The translations under genes were made by a program, and so were the position numbers. From the NCBI GenBank assembly GCA_900642245.1, contig CAAAJI010000060.1:113909-177908 (forward strand): DNA of 64,000 bases, read 5' to 3'. How positions within the stretch are numbered: the stretch's first letter is position 1; every line of letters starts with the position of its first letter. Under the pieces are notes generated by a model. The model was not told the origin of the DNA and ran no database searches. It saw only the letters and a list, made by a program, of their open reading frames with translations. This stretch comes from Fragilaria radians. Taxonomy: Eukaryota > Bacillariophyta > Fragilariophyceae > Fragilariales > Fragilariaceae. Below, piece after piece: positions 35,655-48,742 of this stretch.

Positions 35655-38600
35655 TTACATTAAATCAAGTGCTTGGCAAACAGCATGAGCTTCAAGCTCT
35701 GATTCTCGAAGACGATGTCTTTCAAATGTATTAGGGCAATCAATGCATGTGCAATTTGCTATCGGCGTTATTATTCCTGGATTTTGCTTGCTTGTTAAGA
35801 TCGTTGAAGATCGATTTTCTAGGCTTTTCGATACTGCAAATGTTGAGGCGTCTTCAAAGCATTTGTTGCAAGCTGAGCACTTTGATGCAACCACAGAACT
35901 TGATTGTTGAGCTTCTTTGAGGCGTCTCAATGCCTCGGTTCCGGCTTTCATAAAGTCTAGTCGACACCAACTACAGACGACAGCTCGCGCCCTTCCTTCA
36001 GCTCTACATTTTCTTCCACACAATGAGCATATATCTGATCCAAAATAAGAAGAAATCATCAGGCTATTACCAGATTTTGTTACTGGCCAGTGGTGAATTC
36101 TTTTTCTTGGCTTGGGACAACTCTCAAACCAAGTATTTATATTGACGTAGTACGGAGGTAAGCCCAGACACCGCTGTATGGCAGCGTTCACATGCTTTTC
36201 GATGTAGTAGGTTGAATGTATTGTATATGCATCCCATTGTTCCAGAAGTTCGTTAGGTGTCAAAACACAGTCGCGAAGTCGAAACGTACAACCTGGAGTA
36301 GCAACAATCACGTACGCCAATCGTTCTTTGTGCCGAATGACTCGTCCAGGATCGGCTTCTGCGAGACGACGCGCCAAAACTGCTTGAACGGGTCCGACTC
36401 TCCCCCCTCTATACTTGCTCCTGACCCTACCAGTCAAAATAAAATCTGAGACTGGAAGTTGGCCACCTAAAATAAGGCCCCATTGCCTAAAGAGATATGC
36501 CTTCACCTCTTGCAATCCATCGCGAAAAAGAGTCACCAAAGTGTTACGAATGACTTTCTGCGTCAGAGTGCATTGGTCTCTCCTTACTGTTTCTATCCCC
36601 TTAGCTTCATAAACAGGTTTTCGTTGATCCCTTGATTCATACTTCATACCACAGTACTTCTTCTTTGTCTGCATCATCGACCCTTTGTATACCTTTTCCA
36701 GTTTTAATTGAATCGGTGGCGGGTTCGCTGCAGTCACCTCTGAACAGAAAAATTCTCCGAACTCGAACGCTTCATCTATTGAACGACCGGGCAATTTGAC
36801 AAAAATAGAATCTGTATCACCATAAATGACTTCGGCTCCATACCATCTGTTGCTTTGCTCGCGTCCCCATTTATTGGCCAGGCTAATTGCTCGAGTGAGA
36901 GTTCGGCGACCACATTCTACAATGGTGTCCGCTAAAAGAGGTAACGCACAGCGTCCAGAGAAAGTGGCACTAGTATACCCATAAGTAACATTTGCAACAT
37001 ATTTCAATGCCAGTTGTCGAGCTTCTAACTGTCGTAAAATCGCAGGTGAAAGATTAGGAACTTTCTTTTTGTAATACTTTGCTGCCTTTTTAAGCATGGC
37101 TCGGGTACTGAGAATTTCGTCGAGCACTTGAGGCAGCACACCCTTTAGTACACTCTCTGAAACGTAAATCGCTCCTGTTGGGGATATATAAGAGCGATCT
37201 TTGTGGAATAAGGTCTCTCCTTCAACAGTTTTCGGTGCGTTATGCATGACAGACTTCAAATGATGATGTAGCACCGTTGCTGTCCGTTTTTCAGAATAAG
37301 GGAAAGGTCCTAACTTTCCTGTGGTGCGGCCCTCCTGTCTCATCTCGCTTCTTGTACTATGGTAATCTAATTTTCCAGCAATGGTAGAATAACATAGATT
37401 GTAAGCGATTATCAGTGAAGGATACAAAGCAGTGAAGTCACAGACTACCACTGGATCCAGATGAATACCAGATTGAGGTTCCAGCGTAAGTGCTTGACAT
37501 TCTAGTGCTTCCTGTTTATTTGTATCATTTACTCCAGGAGAGTAGAAGAAATAATTCCGTTCAGACACGTTTAAAGCGTGATTCTGAAAATCTGAACGTT
37601 TTGAGTTCATCCCTCTTCTCAACATCCAAGGACTTTGGTTGTTTGAGCTCCCCTCACTACTTACGCTCTGATTTTCTCGATCATTCAGTGTCGCTCCTCT
37701 TTTGTGACCAACCTCGTCCGACTGAATACTTTTTAAAGCGCGAAGCAAAACGCCTTCCACTTTGTACTGGGATCCCCGGATTCCGGGGAAGCTTTGTGAG
37801 AATTCAACACCGCTGAGTCTTGCTGCTTCGCCCGCACGACCAACTATATCTAGGGAATCAATAATTAATAGGGTTGCAATTGATTGCGCCAGTTTGTGGT
37901 GGATTGTTCTCCACATCTCTCTCCCTTCGTGATAACCGTACCATGCAGTTAATATCAAGTCATCATGATGAGGAATTCTTTTCCCGAGAATCGATGCTAC
38001 CATTGCAGGTAAATAAGATGAGTTTGGATGCTTGGCTTCCTCTGCCACCAATTTCCAAGCTGAAAACACCAATCTACCAACCTTCGTCACTATTAGATCC
38101 TCACCAATTCATGAATTGCCACAACAAGTTAACTTCACTTACAATCGATGCAGCAGCAACTCCTGGACCCACTCGTTCATCCCACTCAACACCCAGGCCA
38201 CTTCCACTCCATTGACAGCAAGTAATGTCAATCTCTTTTCTTGTTGTGCAGTCTTCCTTGTGATCTACTCCATCTAACTTCTCGCCTATGGAAGCCAAAT
38301 TATTCGTTTTCTTCACTTGTCTTGACGTAGGAATGCGACCTAGAAGACGAGCCATATCTATATCTGAAGAATCAGTGTTGAGTTGTAAGGCATTCGACTG
38401 ATCGGAAGATTTTCCTACGATAGCCCCTCTCTCAAGAATATAACCAAGACCACTGCCTTGAGGATCCCAAGAAAGTAGCATGTCAGGATCCTTCCAGCGT
38501 ACAATGGACGATAGTCGTAGCATCAATTGCTTCTCATCTCGAGCGATTTCAACACGAAGGTTCGTATCTACCCCCATGATATTGCGAGGGGTTGATGATT

Positions 38601-41600
38601 TAATTCCTCTCGCAAGAAGTGCAGCCGTATTTTTGTCGAAGCTATCACCCTTTAGATTAGCTTCGACGGGAACGAAGATGACTCCTTGTTCCAGAATTTG
38701 TAGTGTCTCCCCACCTCCTGGGTCTTTCGCGAAGGTATAAATCACTGCAGATATCTTATCCTTTTCAAAATTAGCTTGCAGCGCAATCTCCTTGCTATCG
38801 CTAATCCCAGCTCTACCACTTCGACATTGAGCATGGATTTCAATGGACATCATCGTTAATGGATTTTGCAGCTCCAATGACAAAATTCCGGATTTCGTTT
38901 GTGTCGATTTAGTTGGCAGACTGGATGAGGACTTAGTCTTTGTCTTTAGACCCCCTCCACCTTCGATATAGATTCTCCCCCCTTGTTGTCCTACGCCTTC
39001 CAATGGATTTTCTGTCTCTTGAGATTCGCAATTACTTGTCGAACAAGTAAGAGGCGAATTAGTGCTTTCTAGTTCTAATGACTCACCCTGATCACAATTT
39101 TTCGCAGTTTCGTCGGCTTTACACGAATTAGACAGATTCTCTATTGCTTGCAAATCGGAACTATTTTGGAAACTCTTCACTTGGTCGATCTCCCCTATCC
39201 CTTCAATTTCATCATTGATTGACACGCGACGTCTTTTATTTTCCATATTTTCTAGTGACCTTTCTATTTTTACATCAGGGTAAGGACGCTTAATTGAATC
39301 AGCTCTCTCCTCCTCTTTTGTGAGCTTCTTCAGCCACGTTGAGACATGTCGTCGTGTTGGAGGCTTTAAAACAGGTGTAATGAAAAATTTGCCTTTGTCA
39401 AGTGATGGTTGCCATGTATTTCGAACCAGATTTCTCGTTAAAAGATTCTCCCTTACAGCCTTGAATCGAGAACAATGAACTAGCCAACAAGGGATATCTT
39501 GATCTTTTTCAATCGGATGAAGGCGATATGGCAAATCTTCTGATAGCTTCTTTGTCTCAACCATCAATCTCGATGGAGCTGGACAAGAATGAGCATACAT
39601 GTATTTTTCTCTCCGTGGTAGATCCTCGAGGCTCAATACTCTTGAGGAGGATATTAAAGACTGCTCGCTCGTCGCTGTAAGGTGTACTGAGTTATTAAGC
39701 TCGAATTTCGTATGGTTTTCAAGGAGATGGCTCTGATCTTGGTTCGAGAAATGGTCTAAATGAGTACCGCTTGCATGCGACTTTATTTCTTGAACCTCCC
39801 GAGGCGAAATCGATTGTTTAATGCCTTCGCAGTCTACATTTTGTGCGAGCAAGGTTAATTTTTGCTCGAACTCGTCTTCATCTAAGCAATCTTCATCGTC
39901 TTCATCCTCGAATTCATACGGAGTAAGTGTGTGCGGATCAATGTAATCGTCAATAAACTCATATCGATTGTTTTCTTCTACATTTTCTCCCCTATCGACT
40001 CTTTGACTGAATATCAATGCATTTTCTTCATATTTATCTTGCTGAATTTGAGACATCACTGTTGACTCAGTGCCAAGACTTTGGCATACTTGACTTGAAT
40101 TAAATTGTCCTCCTAGGGCTTCCAAGGCTTCCAACGCATCAGCATCATTGATCGTTGAAGATCCCTGTGTAGAGCCTACATTTTCAAGCAATGGATTTAA
40201 TTGTTTTGCGGTTGACATCATTTTATCGACAAGTCTTACTTCTTGGGAATATCGATCTATGATTTGTCGCATCGCTCTGTCAAATTCTTGTTCTAACCCG
40301 TCACTGAGTCGAAGTAACTGCCTCATACCAAGGACAGCTAATTTTGTTCCTGGAGTAGATGCATTTTTTTTGACATCAAGAGTGAAATCAGGGGAGTCAT
40401 TTTTTATCGTTAATGAATGGCTAGCTAACCTTGGTAACAAGAGCGACATTCTGCTTCGTTCTTGTCTCCATATCTCTCGCAACGACGGCACTGCACGCCA
40501 GTGAACCGAATCATTCTTTTGTTTGGAAGTAATTACTGTTCGGGTGTTCATGATTTGGTCAACAAAGCAGTCGAATTCGATATCACAGCTTGTTTCCTTT
40601 TTCGACCAAATCTTTTCTAAACTAAGCGAATTTGTCGTTTTGGGCTCTAGAATAGATTCGCTCTCACTGAGTGGCTGTCGCATTTGACTATCTCCGGCAA
40701 GGCTTCCATTCTCATTTAGGTGAAAACTAATCCATAGATCTCCTGGGTCGGTATTTCTATGCAGGAAAAGATGATCGGATGTTTGTAAATCAGAAGTTGA
40801 AGATTGTTGTCGAACACTTGATGGAAGTGGAGAGCGGAATTTTCCACCTTTGGACAAATGTATGTATGCCATGCCAGCTAGATTCCAGTCTTTAAAAAAC
40901 TGCATAGTGTAAGGTATGTGAGCTTCATAGCAGTGAAAAACAAGTGGCTCTGAATCTCTTTCAGCAATGTCATCTTGACAACGATCATACTGTTGGGGAT
41001 CTGGATGAAATCTCGCAGGAAGGTCGAGACCCCTTTCAAGCATCATTTTTACTTTCCAGCGCAACTTTGGATCATAATACTCAACACGTAGAAACGGAGC
41101 CGCGGGTCCAGGACAGAAGGTGTAGAATCCTCGACCTTGGACAACCGATATTGACCGAATGATCTTTTTGGTGTGATTTGTGTTCGGCTTGTCATCTCCC
41201 ACGGTTGGCGTCTCCAACGATTGCTGAATAGAGCTCTCTAAACTTTCTTGGATATTTGAGACAATCGACGCTACGGCATAGGGACAGTCCCAATCCACAT
41301 ATCCAGGGCTGGTGGAAAGCGCCGAAGATGATCCATCAGGTCCAGCTGCCATAGGACGAGCCAACATATAGGGAAATGCCCCGTGAATGAATAAGCAGCA
41401 TGATTGCTCTGGAGAAAGAGTACTACCATCTCGGATGGCAGGCCCAAATACTCGTAAGATTGGAACTCTTTGGTTTAGTTTCCATTCTTGAGGCTCCATA
41501 GGAGTTGGATCCATCATGCAATGATCTATGACAATATTTAGAACCGATAGGAATGGAAGCTCATCATCCAATTCGTTTTCCTCGTTCAGAGGGAGAACTG

Positions 41601-41646
41601 AGTGTGTATTGACTGGAGTACCCTCAATATTTTGTTGTGTAGCCAT
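35655..41646 (-). CDS. REV3: DNA polymerase zeta catalytic subunit REV3
   Basis: Two exons: 41646-38143 and 38081-35655, separated by a 61-nt intron (38142-38082, GTAAGT donor, GACGAAG acceptor) between intact codons. Total 1976 residues. This B-family polymerase extends from mismatches and lesions in translesion synthesis with REV7. Seen in order: the N-terminal domain (LNIVIDHC ... VPILRVFGPA); a long linker; a catalytically weak exonuclease-like domain (TMMSIEIHA; DPDMLLSWDPQGSGLGYILERGA); then motif II DFTALYPSLIIAYN, motif III KYVANVTYGYTSATFSGR, motif I YGDTDSIFV and KKKYCGMKYES. The C-terminus has two Cys clusters: CSLCGRKC...CSWC (zinc, CysA) and CSACNKC...CTCIDC (CysB, which in yeast holds an iron-sulfur cluster and binds POL31/POL32). 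Both catalytic Asp of YGDTDS are present. The in-frame GTG at 41652 is not used; ATG 41646 is the first ATG. Confidence 0.95.
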
Positions 41647-41871
41647 CGTCACGTTTTTCTCATCATGTGTGTGAATGAAAAATGAACAAATATGTCGGGG
41701 GGGGGGGGGGACATAAAATTTTTAGCAGTATGGTTCCCCTTCAAGCCCAGTACTGGACTGATTTAGGGCTGACTTTAAACACACATGCCAATACAATATT
41801 TTACTGGTGATATTAACGTTGCAAGAACTAAACGCCGCCTTGACTGAGAACTTGATTCTTGGATTGATCTA
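41647..41871. promoter_or_regulatory. Shared divergent promoter region with a G14 tract
   Basis: Only 225 bp separate the start codons of REV3 (-) and ZMAT2/Snu23 (+), so the two promoters must overlap here. A run of 14 G (41697-41710) lies about 50 bp upstream of the REV3 ATG. No TATA or Inr call can be made. Confidence 0.55.
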
Positions 41872-42681
41872 ATGTCACAGCCTTTGAATTATAAACAGGC
41901 AACAAATGTGGAACGACGCAAGTGGGATAGAGAACACTACGAAGCTAAAGCTAACGCTCGAGTGCAACAAATCGAGCAAGACGTAGACGGATCTTTGTTG
42001 AAAGGAACACATGGTCCAGTGACCAAAAAGCGGACTCGTGAATTGGAAAGTCTTTCAAATCAAGCGACTGAGGAAGAGTTTCTCCCCGCCCCAAAGGATG
42101 CCGTAGGACCTGAGCTTTCAGATCGAGCCTATCTCAAAGCTCGTAAGGGTAAAGTAAATATTGATGCAAAGATTGGATTAACGGAAATTATTTCGACAGA
42201 GGCTGCAACCAAATCAACATCGCTACTTCAAGGCAATAATGAACGCAGCGTTGATGGAGGCGTTTTCAAAGTTGGCGTCGGATGGCACTGCAAAGTTTGT
42301 GATTGTTTCTTGAAAGATTCTCACACATATCTTGATCATATAAACGGTCGCAAGCATCAGAGGAAGCTAGGATATTCAATGCGCATCGAGAGGTCCACAA
42401 AAGAAGAAGTACAAGAGAGACTTCAAATTCTTACACAAAGGCAACAACAACAGAAGCAAACAGAAACTACCCTGTTTATTACGGAAACAACCGATGAACG
42501 AAGGGAAAAAGACGAAGAACAAATGCGTCGACTTCGAGAGGAGCGTATCAGACGGCGACAAGAAAAGAAAAAGAAAGTCGAGGAAAATGTAGATCCAGAA
42601 GATAGCAGTGAAGGTGAAGTGGATCCAAATTTGGCAGCTATGATGGGATTTTCAGGTTTTGGTGGAGTGAGGAAATCCTAA
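41872..42681 (+). CDS. ZMAT2/Snu23-like U4/U6.U5 tri-snRNP zinc-finger protein
   Basis: Single exon, 269 residues, ATG 41872. The N-terminus (VERRKWDREHYEAKANAR) and GGVFKVGVGWHCKVCDC follow the Snu23/ZMAT2 pattern. There is one U1-type C2H2 zinc finger, C-x2-C-x12-H-x5-H, in WHCKVCDC...HINGRKHQ (~145-168), then GYSMRIERSTKEEVQERL. The C-terminal half is a charged, Gln/Arg-rich helical region. Snu23 joins the spliceosomal tri-snRNP and contacts the U6 ACAGA/5' splice-site helix at activation, so a nuclear role in pre-mRNA splicing is inferred. Length is somewhat above the ~200 residues of animal ZMAT2, from C-terminal extension. Confidence 0.9.
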   Translation: MSQPLNYKQATNVERRKWDREHYEAKANARVQQIEQDVDGSLLKGTHGPVTKKRTRELESLSNQATEEEFLPAPKDAVGPELSDRAYLKARKGKVNIDAKIGLTEIISTEAATKSTSLLQGNNERSVDGGVFKVGVGWHCKVCDCFLKDSHTYLDHINGRKHQRKLGYSMRIERSTKEEVQERLQILTQRQQQQKQTETTLFITETTDERREKDEEQMRRLREERIRRRQEKKKKVEENVDPEDSSEGEVDPNLAAMMGFSGFGGVRKS

Positions 42682-44249
42682 TTCACATGGCCGAAACTTA
42701 ATATGTAAAAGTATAGGCATCTTGAAAACTCTTTAGGAACCCAGAAAGTTACATCTAGAAGCATGCATATTGGATTTGAAAATAATTGATGTATATTTTC
42801 AAACAATACAGCAAATCCCTCTTTCATTGCAATAACAATTCCATGCGACGACCTTATACATCCAAACCTTTCATGCCTTTCACTCTTATCAGTGCTGACA
42901 TTCCCCTTGTAGTTGTTGTTTACTTTACTCCATGAACTATTATGTCGTTATTGGTGTGTTTCTTACCTGACAAATTTGCCTCCAGATGTCAATAGAAACA
43001 GAGGTATGCCTCTTAGTGAAAAATATTAAATTTTGGATTCATTTAAATGCTCATCTGGATAAGCCCCAGCTTTTTCTTCATTCTGCTATAGAATCGACAC
43101 TACAGAAGGATAGCCGTTATTATCTGCTGCCATATCTGAAATCTTTAGCGTGATCATTTGTGTCTTAGACAGCTCCTTAAAGAGACATGCTTGATTCTTT
43201 TGTTCCAAACAATATACTGACAATTTTAACTTACTTTTGTTTTTTCCTTGCTAAATCAATCTGAGCTAGAATACATCTAAGGGATATAAAATAATCAGTC
43301 CAATCTTGGATAACCTTGTCATATCTTTTATGCCCTTTGCAGCATTGTTTATGCAAAATGTGTTTCCCTAAATATCTTACATAAAAGAAGGAAAGATTTC
43401 CGAATTCCGCCGTATAGATCTGACGTTTTTGTTTAAGTATCTCTAGTAAGTATAATTATAAGACTCTTGTTTTCAACTTGGATCTTTTCAGAGGCTAATA
43501 AAAATTCTCTGTTTTCTGGTGAGGAACTTTACTCTTTCTATGCTGATAAAAATTTGAATCGCTAGAAATTCTGATTTACTTTCCTAATGTTTTTTTTAGT
43601 GTAAGTTATAAATTAGTCCTTCCCTTTACAGTTCTATAAATAAGTTGTCAACCAACCCTAGTTTCTGATCACTTTGAAAAGGATATCATTTGCTCGTTAC
43701 TTGCCTATGTACTCTATCCAAAGATTTTTAAGCGCTCATCTTAATAAACATTTTAAATGTTTTCAAGCTTCGTTATGATGCCATTTCAATTGCCAGCTGA
43801 TATGAGCTATTATATCTTTCCATATATGAAGACCATCCTGCTTTTTCAATTTCCATGAGAAAGGTGGTCTCCAATCTGGCATGATGTACGCTGTGCACCA
43901 CACATCATTGTTTCATTGGTCGTTGCAATGTTCTTCCCTTTTTCTTATATTTTGTGACGTCAATACTTGATTTCTGGATTCGACTGCCAATATTCATTCA
44001 ACATGAAACTATCTCTTCGACATATTCAGACAACACCGTTTAACCTTCGAGAAACATGGTTGAGAAAAACACGCAGGATTGAATTGAATTACCAAACTGT
44101 TTTCTACTTGTACTCGTAATATTCTTTTGACAGCAGTGGTGTACTGTCCTTTTTACTAGAATTGAAAAACGTCACAAAAAGCGTTGACTCGAGTGATGCA
44201 CTACGAGTTTGCATTCTTGATGATGTCGACGTTCACATGACAAGACCTG
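42682..44249. other. Intergenic
   Basis: About 1.6 kb upstream of the homeobox gene. No gene, RNA or repeat recognised. Confidence 0.5.
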
Positions 44250-44471
44250 ATGGTTCTTCGCAACACTCACATGTTTAAGAATTTGATAGCTAATTATATT
44301 TTGGAAATGGCTGACGTGCCAAAAGTTCAATTTTCCGGGTTCTTACATGATAATCTGCAACATTTGCCACCATCACAGCTACCGACACATCAGTTTTCAT
44401 CCAATGATATTCGCCCATCACGAGGATTTCGTATTTTTTCTGCAACCACAACAGGCATAAATTTTCTTTGA
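44250..44471 (+). other. Possible upstream ORF of the homeobox gene
   Basis: A 73-codon ATG-initiated open frame that stops 39 nt before the homeobox ATG. Its translation has no known domain. If the transcript begins upstream of it, it could act as an upstream ORF limiting translation. Transcript start unknown, so this is speculative. Confidence 0.25.
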
Positions 44472-44510
44472 TCTTATTCTCCCTAGCAGCTGTCTACTAA
44501 AAACTAACCA

Positions 44511-45751
44511 ATGGACACCTCATCTATTCCTTCAGACTCTGCTGCAGCTCGGTGCAGCCAAAGTAGCTCAACTGGTTCTATTTGTTCAACAACTTCATCG
44601 TCGTCCTCGAGTAAAGGGAAGACATCAACTTCACAGAGGAAATCAACTTCACTTCCTCCTGAGACTGTTGAATATCTCAAGGCCTGGATGATGAGTCCAG
44701 ATCATGTCGCACATCCTTATCCTACGGAACAGGAGAAGGCAAAGATTATGGAGGACACAGGAATAGAGCTCAAGCAGTTGACAAATTGGTTTGTGAATAA
44801 TAGAAAGAGATTTTGGAAGCCTCGAGTTGAAGCCAGACTCCAACAGCAACAGTCTCAGGTACAGTTAGTATCGTTTCCGATAATTGGTGGTACAAATCTG
44901 ACTTGTTCGCTCCCTATCGGTCAAGTGCTTGCTCCGGAAACTAGTACTAAGCTCTTATCAAACCAAGAATCACAAAACATTTTCCTTTCATCCGAAAAAC
45001 AGGTAAAGACTATTACGGAGCCATCTTCATCTCTTGAGTTCATGCCAACTCCCACACTTATTCGCGATGACGCACGTCCAAAGGAAACTTCTGTCTCGTC
45101 TAATAACGCCCAAGTACACAGAGTAAGTGATGCCTCGTTATCTGGATCTGAAGAAAACGGAAGTGACGACGAATCAAATTTGGAGACAGAAACTGAGGAT
45201 TGGGAAGACATTTCGAACAGAGTCACCATGACTGAAACTGTTAATGTGCATGTGTTGAGACCAACCGGTGGTGGATACCCAACCATTGAAGACGTGACTA
45301 CACTTTCCAATGTACCAACATCGAGGATTCTGAAATCTTTCTACAACATACAGTTTTCTTTCTCATATCCTCGTGAAATGGCGGATGATAGCAATAAGGT
45401 AAGATCGTATTTGGAAAAAAGTCAAAAAAACTCTGCTTTGTTTTAACAGTTTTTTGATTTCAGATCCAGTTCAGACGTGACATCGAAATTGATCGCACGA
45501 AAAAGTATTTTTTAAGATTGTTTTTGGAGGATACATCATCCAAAATATCAGGCTCCGCTTCGAACTCTAATGGTTTAAAGCGTAAGAGAACTGAAATGTT
45601 GGAACAGGACTTGGAGCAACATCGTTCGGCGTATTCCATGAAGAATGCGCCCAATAGGTGGCGAAGCGCTTGTCAAGAGGCAATGCACTTCTGGGACCAG
45701 ACTTTACCGAGTCTGGAAGAAGCAGCACGGCTATTTGGTTACTCGCAATAA
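44511..45751 (+). CDS. TALE-class homeodomain transcription factor
   Basis: Exons 44511-45398 and 45464-45751 (65-nt intron with GTAAGA donor and TTTCAG acceptor, between whole codons); 391 residues. The homeodomain (~45-110) carries the TALE three-residue loop insertion with HPYPTEQEK, and the recognition helix LTNWFVNNRKRFWKP, with the conserved W, F, N and R positions. N-terminal to it is a Ser/Thr-rich tail; after it an acidic Ser/Glu stretch (SGSEENGSDDESNLETETEDWED), then a basic segment (LKRKRTEM) in exon 2, possibly a nuclear signal. In algae TALE proteins often form heterodimers controlling sexual or life-cycle transitions; a role of that kind is inference. No KNOX or BEL domain is visible. 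Confidence 0.9.
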
Positions 45752-46689
45752 TGGAAGTTGGAACGATCTCTACTTACATGGCTTTGCTCCGCCAACGAAA
45801 TTATTCTTAGTTAAGTGCACAATTATTCCAGCACACAACAAGCGAACAATTGACCTAAGCATCATCATCACATTACGCTTGCAATCTCATATCTTTATAT
45901 CAAACGCGATGTCTGCCACTTTATTATCGATACATTACGGTTTCCACATGCCTTATCAAGAATTTTTCCCGAATCAATTTTTCATTAGTGTACTTTATAA
46001 TGTAGTGTCATTGAAGTTAATCATGTCTGACTAGGTAATTCCCTGCATGCAACAATGAAGCATCAGTATTAAAAATAAATAATAGAGTGAAAGCAAGACA
46101 ATTTGAATATTGTTGCTTCGCAATGAATAGAGTCCTTCAAATGGTTAGTAAAACTGATGCAAATGTGTTTCAACTTAACACACTGACACAGTAGGTTTCT
46201 GATTAATTATAAGAAAATAGAAGCCGTCCTACCATCCAATATAAACCCAAACAGATAATGACGTTGATAATGAAATCCAACATGAACGACAATACTATAT
46301 GTGAAGCTTATGGTGGGAAATAAACTAGCTTGACATGCACTCAACAAAAATATTACTTAAAACTAAGTGTGTATGTCCTAAGAAAGATTAAATATTTTTT
46401 CAATCCCTGCAGTGACCTATGACTAGATGCAGAATACTCAAGGTTTAGTTAAAACTTCATAAGCTTGAGGTAAAGCATTTTGTCAAGGGAGAATGAAGCT
46501 CATTCCCCTGACATTGCTGACTAGCAGCACCGCTCTAACATTGCACCATTTGTTGTAGTAGCTGGAACGGGTACAAGTGCCAGTGGATGAGGTTTGGTGT
46601 CTGAAATTTTGTTTCAAAAAAATACGTGTCGAAGGAAATTAGTGCGCAATAACTCTCCGATTAAAAAAAACATGAGCATTGATTGAAAA
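45752..46689. other. Intergenic
   Basis: Between homeobox and polymerase eta genes. No gene seen. Confidence 0.55.
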
Positions 46690-48742
46690 ATGTCATCAAT
46701 AGCCCATGAAGAACTAAATAGAGTTATTTTACACTTTGATGTTGATGCGATGTATGTTGCGTGTGAACGAGAATTGAATTCTGAATTGATTGGTGTTCCA
46801 GTTGGAGTGTCCCAGTAAGATACTTTTTTGAAAATTACTCAAACATGTTGCTATTATGTAACTAATTCAATCGTGAAATTGCTTCTCGTCTCCTCAAAAA
46901 TCAAGGTATAATCCCTTTGGAAAGTTACAAGAGACCGAAGCATGTGATGTAAGCAGACGGTGGATTGTACAGCACGGAGTTGTCAAACACTCAGATGACG
47001 CTAACGGTTCCTTAATTGCCGTATCCTATGAAGCTCGAGTCGCTGGAGTTAAGAGAAATGATCGGGGATTGAATGCTTTACAAAAGTGTCCTACTTTAAA
47101 CATAGTTCAAGTTCCAGTGAAACGAAAAAAGGCAAACCTCTCCTTGTACCGAAATTCCAGTTCTCGCATATTTCAACTTCTTATAGATTCCATACAATCC
47201 AACATATTAGTAAAAGGATGCTCAATACAAGTGGAGATTGCATCTATTGACGAAATTTACCTTGATGTGACTGCGGCCGCCAATAAAATTTTGAAGGAAG
47301 ATAGTTGTTGGCAGGAAATTATTTCTGCGGCATCGAGGTCGACAACAGTAGGTGGCATTGAGTTAATGTCAACTACAACCAAGAATTTAAATAGTCTTCG
47401 AAAAGGTGATATGCGCAAGGGTTCTCATTTACAAAATCTAGCTGATGGTGATGAAGTTGATGAGGGAAGTTTACATTGGTGGAAACGATGTCTTGAGTTT
47501 TGGACCGACGCGGAAAAAGCCCTAGCTGTTGGAGCGTTTTTAGCACAAACAGGAAGAGAAGCAGTATTGGAATTTTTTCGAGGAGTCTACACTCTCTCTG
47601 CAGGAATTGCATGTAACAAAGTTCTTGCTAAGTTAGCTTCTGGTTTAAAAAAGCCAAATCATCAAACTCTCATTGATAGGGAAAACAATCAAGCACTTGA
47701 CAAACTTTTTTATCCCCTTCCCATAGATCGAATTAGAGGATTAGGTGGCAAGCTGGGTGTGCAAGTCAGCGAAACTTTGAATATTAACACCTTGGGTCAA
47801 TTATCTCAGATATCACTAGTACATTTGAAAGCCAAATTTTCTATGGAACTTGCCAAGACGTTGTACGATATTGGTCGAGGCATTTGTCACGACGAAGTTA
47901 AGGAAAGAATGAAGCCCAAAAGTATTGAGTGCGGCAAAACATTTCGTGGGCCGTTAGCGATTGTAGATATGGATTCATTGAAAGCTTGGACCGAAGAACT
48001 GTGTGGAGAATTGACGGAACGACTATCTAATGATAGGCATGAACACTGCCGAATCCCAAAACTATTGTCTGTGAATGTTCACTTCGACTCTGTAAAAGGA
48101 TGTATATCCAAATCAAGCGCAGCACCACGTGCAATAGACGCTATTGCGCCGATATGTTGCGAACTTGCACAAAAGGTGGCAGCATCACGGAAGGGAACGC
48201 CTATTGTCGGTTTGGCTGTAAATGCATCATCATTTGTAGATATCGCAATGGGGTCTTCATCCATTACAGCGGCCTTTGAGCGATCCAATATAATACCCAA
48301 ACTTGATAACTTGCATCCTAATCACGATGACGACGAAGCAACCAGCGACCAGAATTGTCACATGGAAAGCAATCTTACTTCAACGATTACTACGTCAAGA
48401 AACGGAAATCCTTCAATCTACCATTTCTTTGCGAATCATTCCAAGACCGCCCAAAAAGAATCGAAACCTATGATTTCGATTCAATGCCCGGATACATTTA
48501 TTCCATCGAACGTTGCGTCAAGTGTCGAAGGAGTCACACCAATTCGAACCTTACAGAATTCATTGGAAAGGAAGCGCACAAGCTCTGTACACACTGATGA
48601 GCTTATAGCTCACAATATTGATCCTGGTGTTTGGAATGAGCTAGACGATAGCACAAAATCTTTACTTATGATTGAGCTTGGTATGCAATTAACAAGACCT
48701 AAAAAGAAGATCAATTCATATTTCAAGCCAAATATTGGATAA
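46690..48742 (+). CDS. POLH: DNA polymerase eta (Y-family translesion polymerase)
   Basis: Exons 46690-46814 and 46906-48742 (91-nt intron, GTAAGA donor, ATCAAG acceptor); 653 residues. The splice restores the family block VSQYNPFG across the junction. Catalytic motifs: HFDVDAMYVACE (~15-26) with the metal-binding Asp pair, the AVSYEAR-x-x-GV block, and ASIDEIYLD (~154-163) with the second Asp-Glu. The helix-hairpin-helix part follows (IDRIRGLGGKLG), then the little-finger region. The C-terminus has PIP-like motifs (NPSIYHFFAN and KKKINSYFKPN at the end) for PCNA binding. Pol eta bypasses UV-induced cyclobutane dimers accurately, important for a sunlit alga. A C-terminal UBZ zinc finger, present in animal pol eta, is not evident. 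About 5 kb from REV3. Confidence 0.93.
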
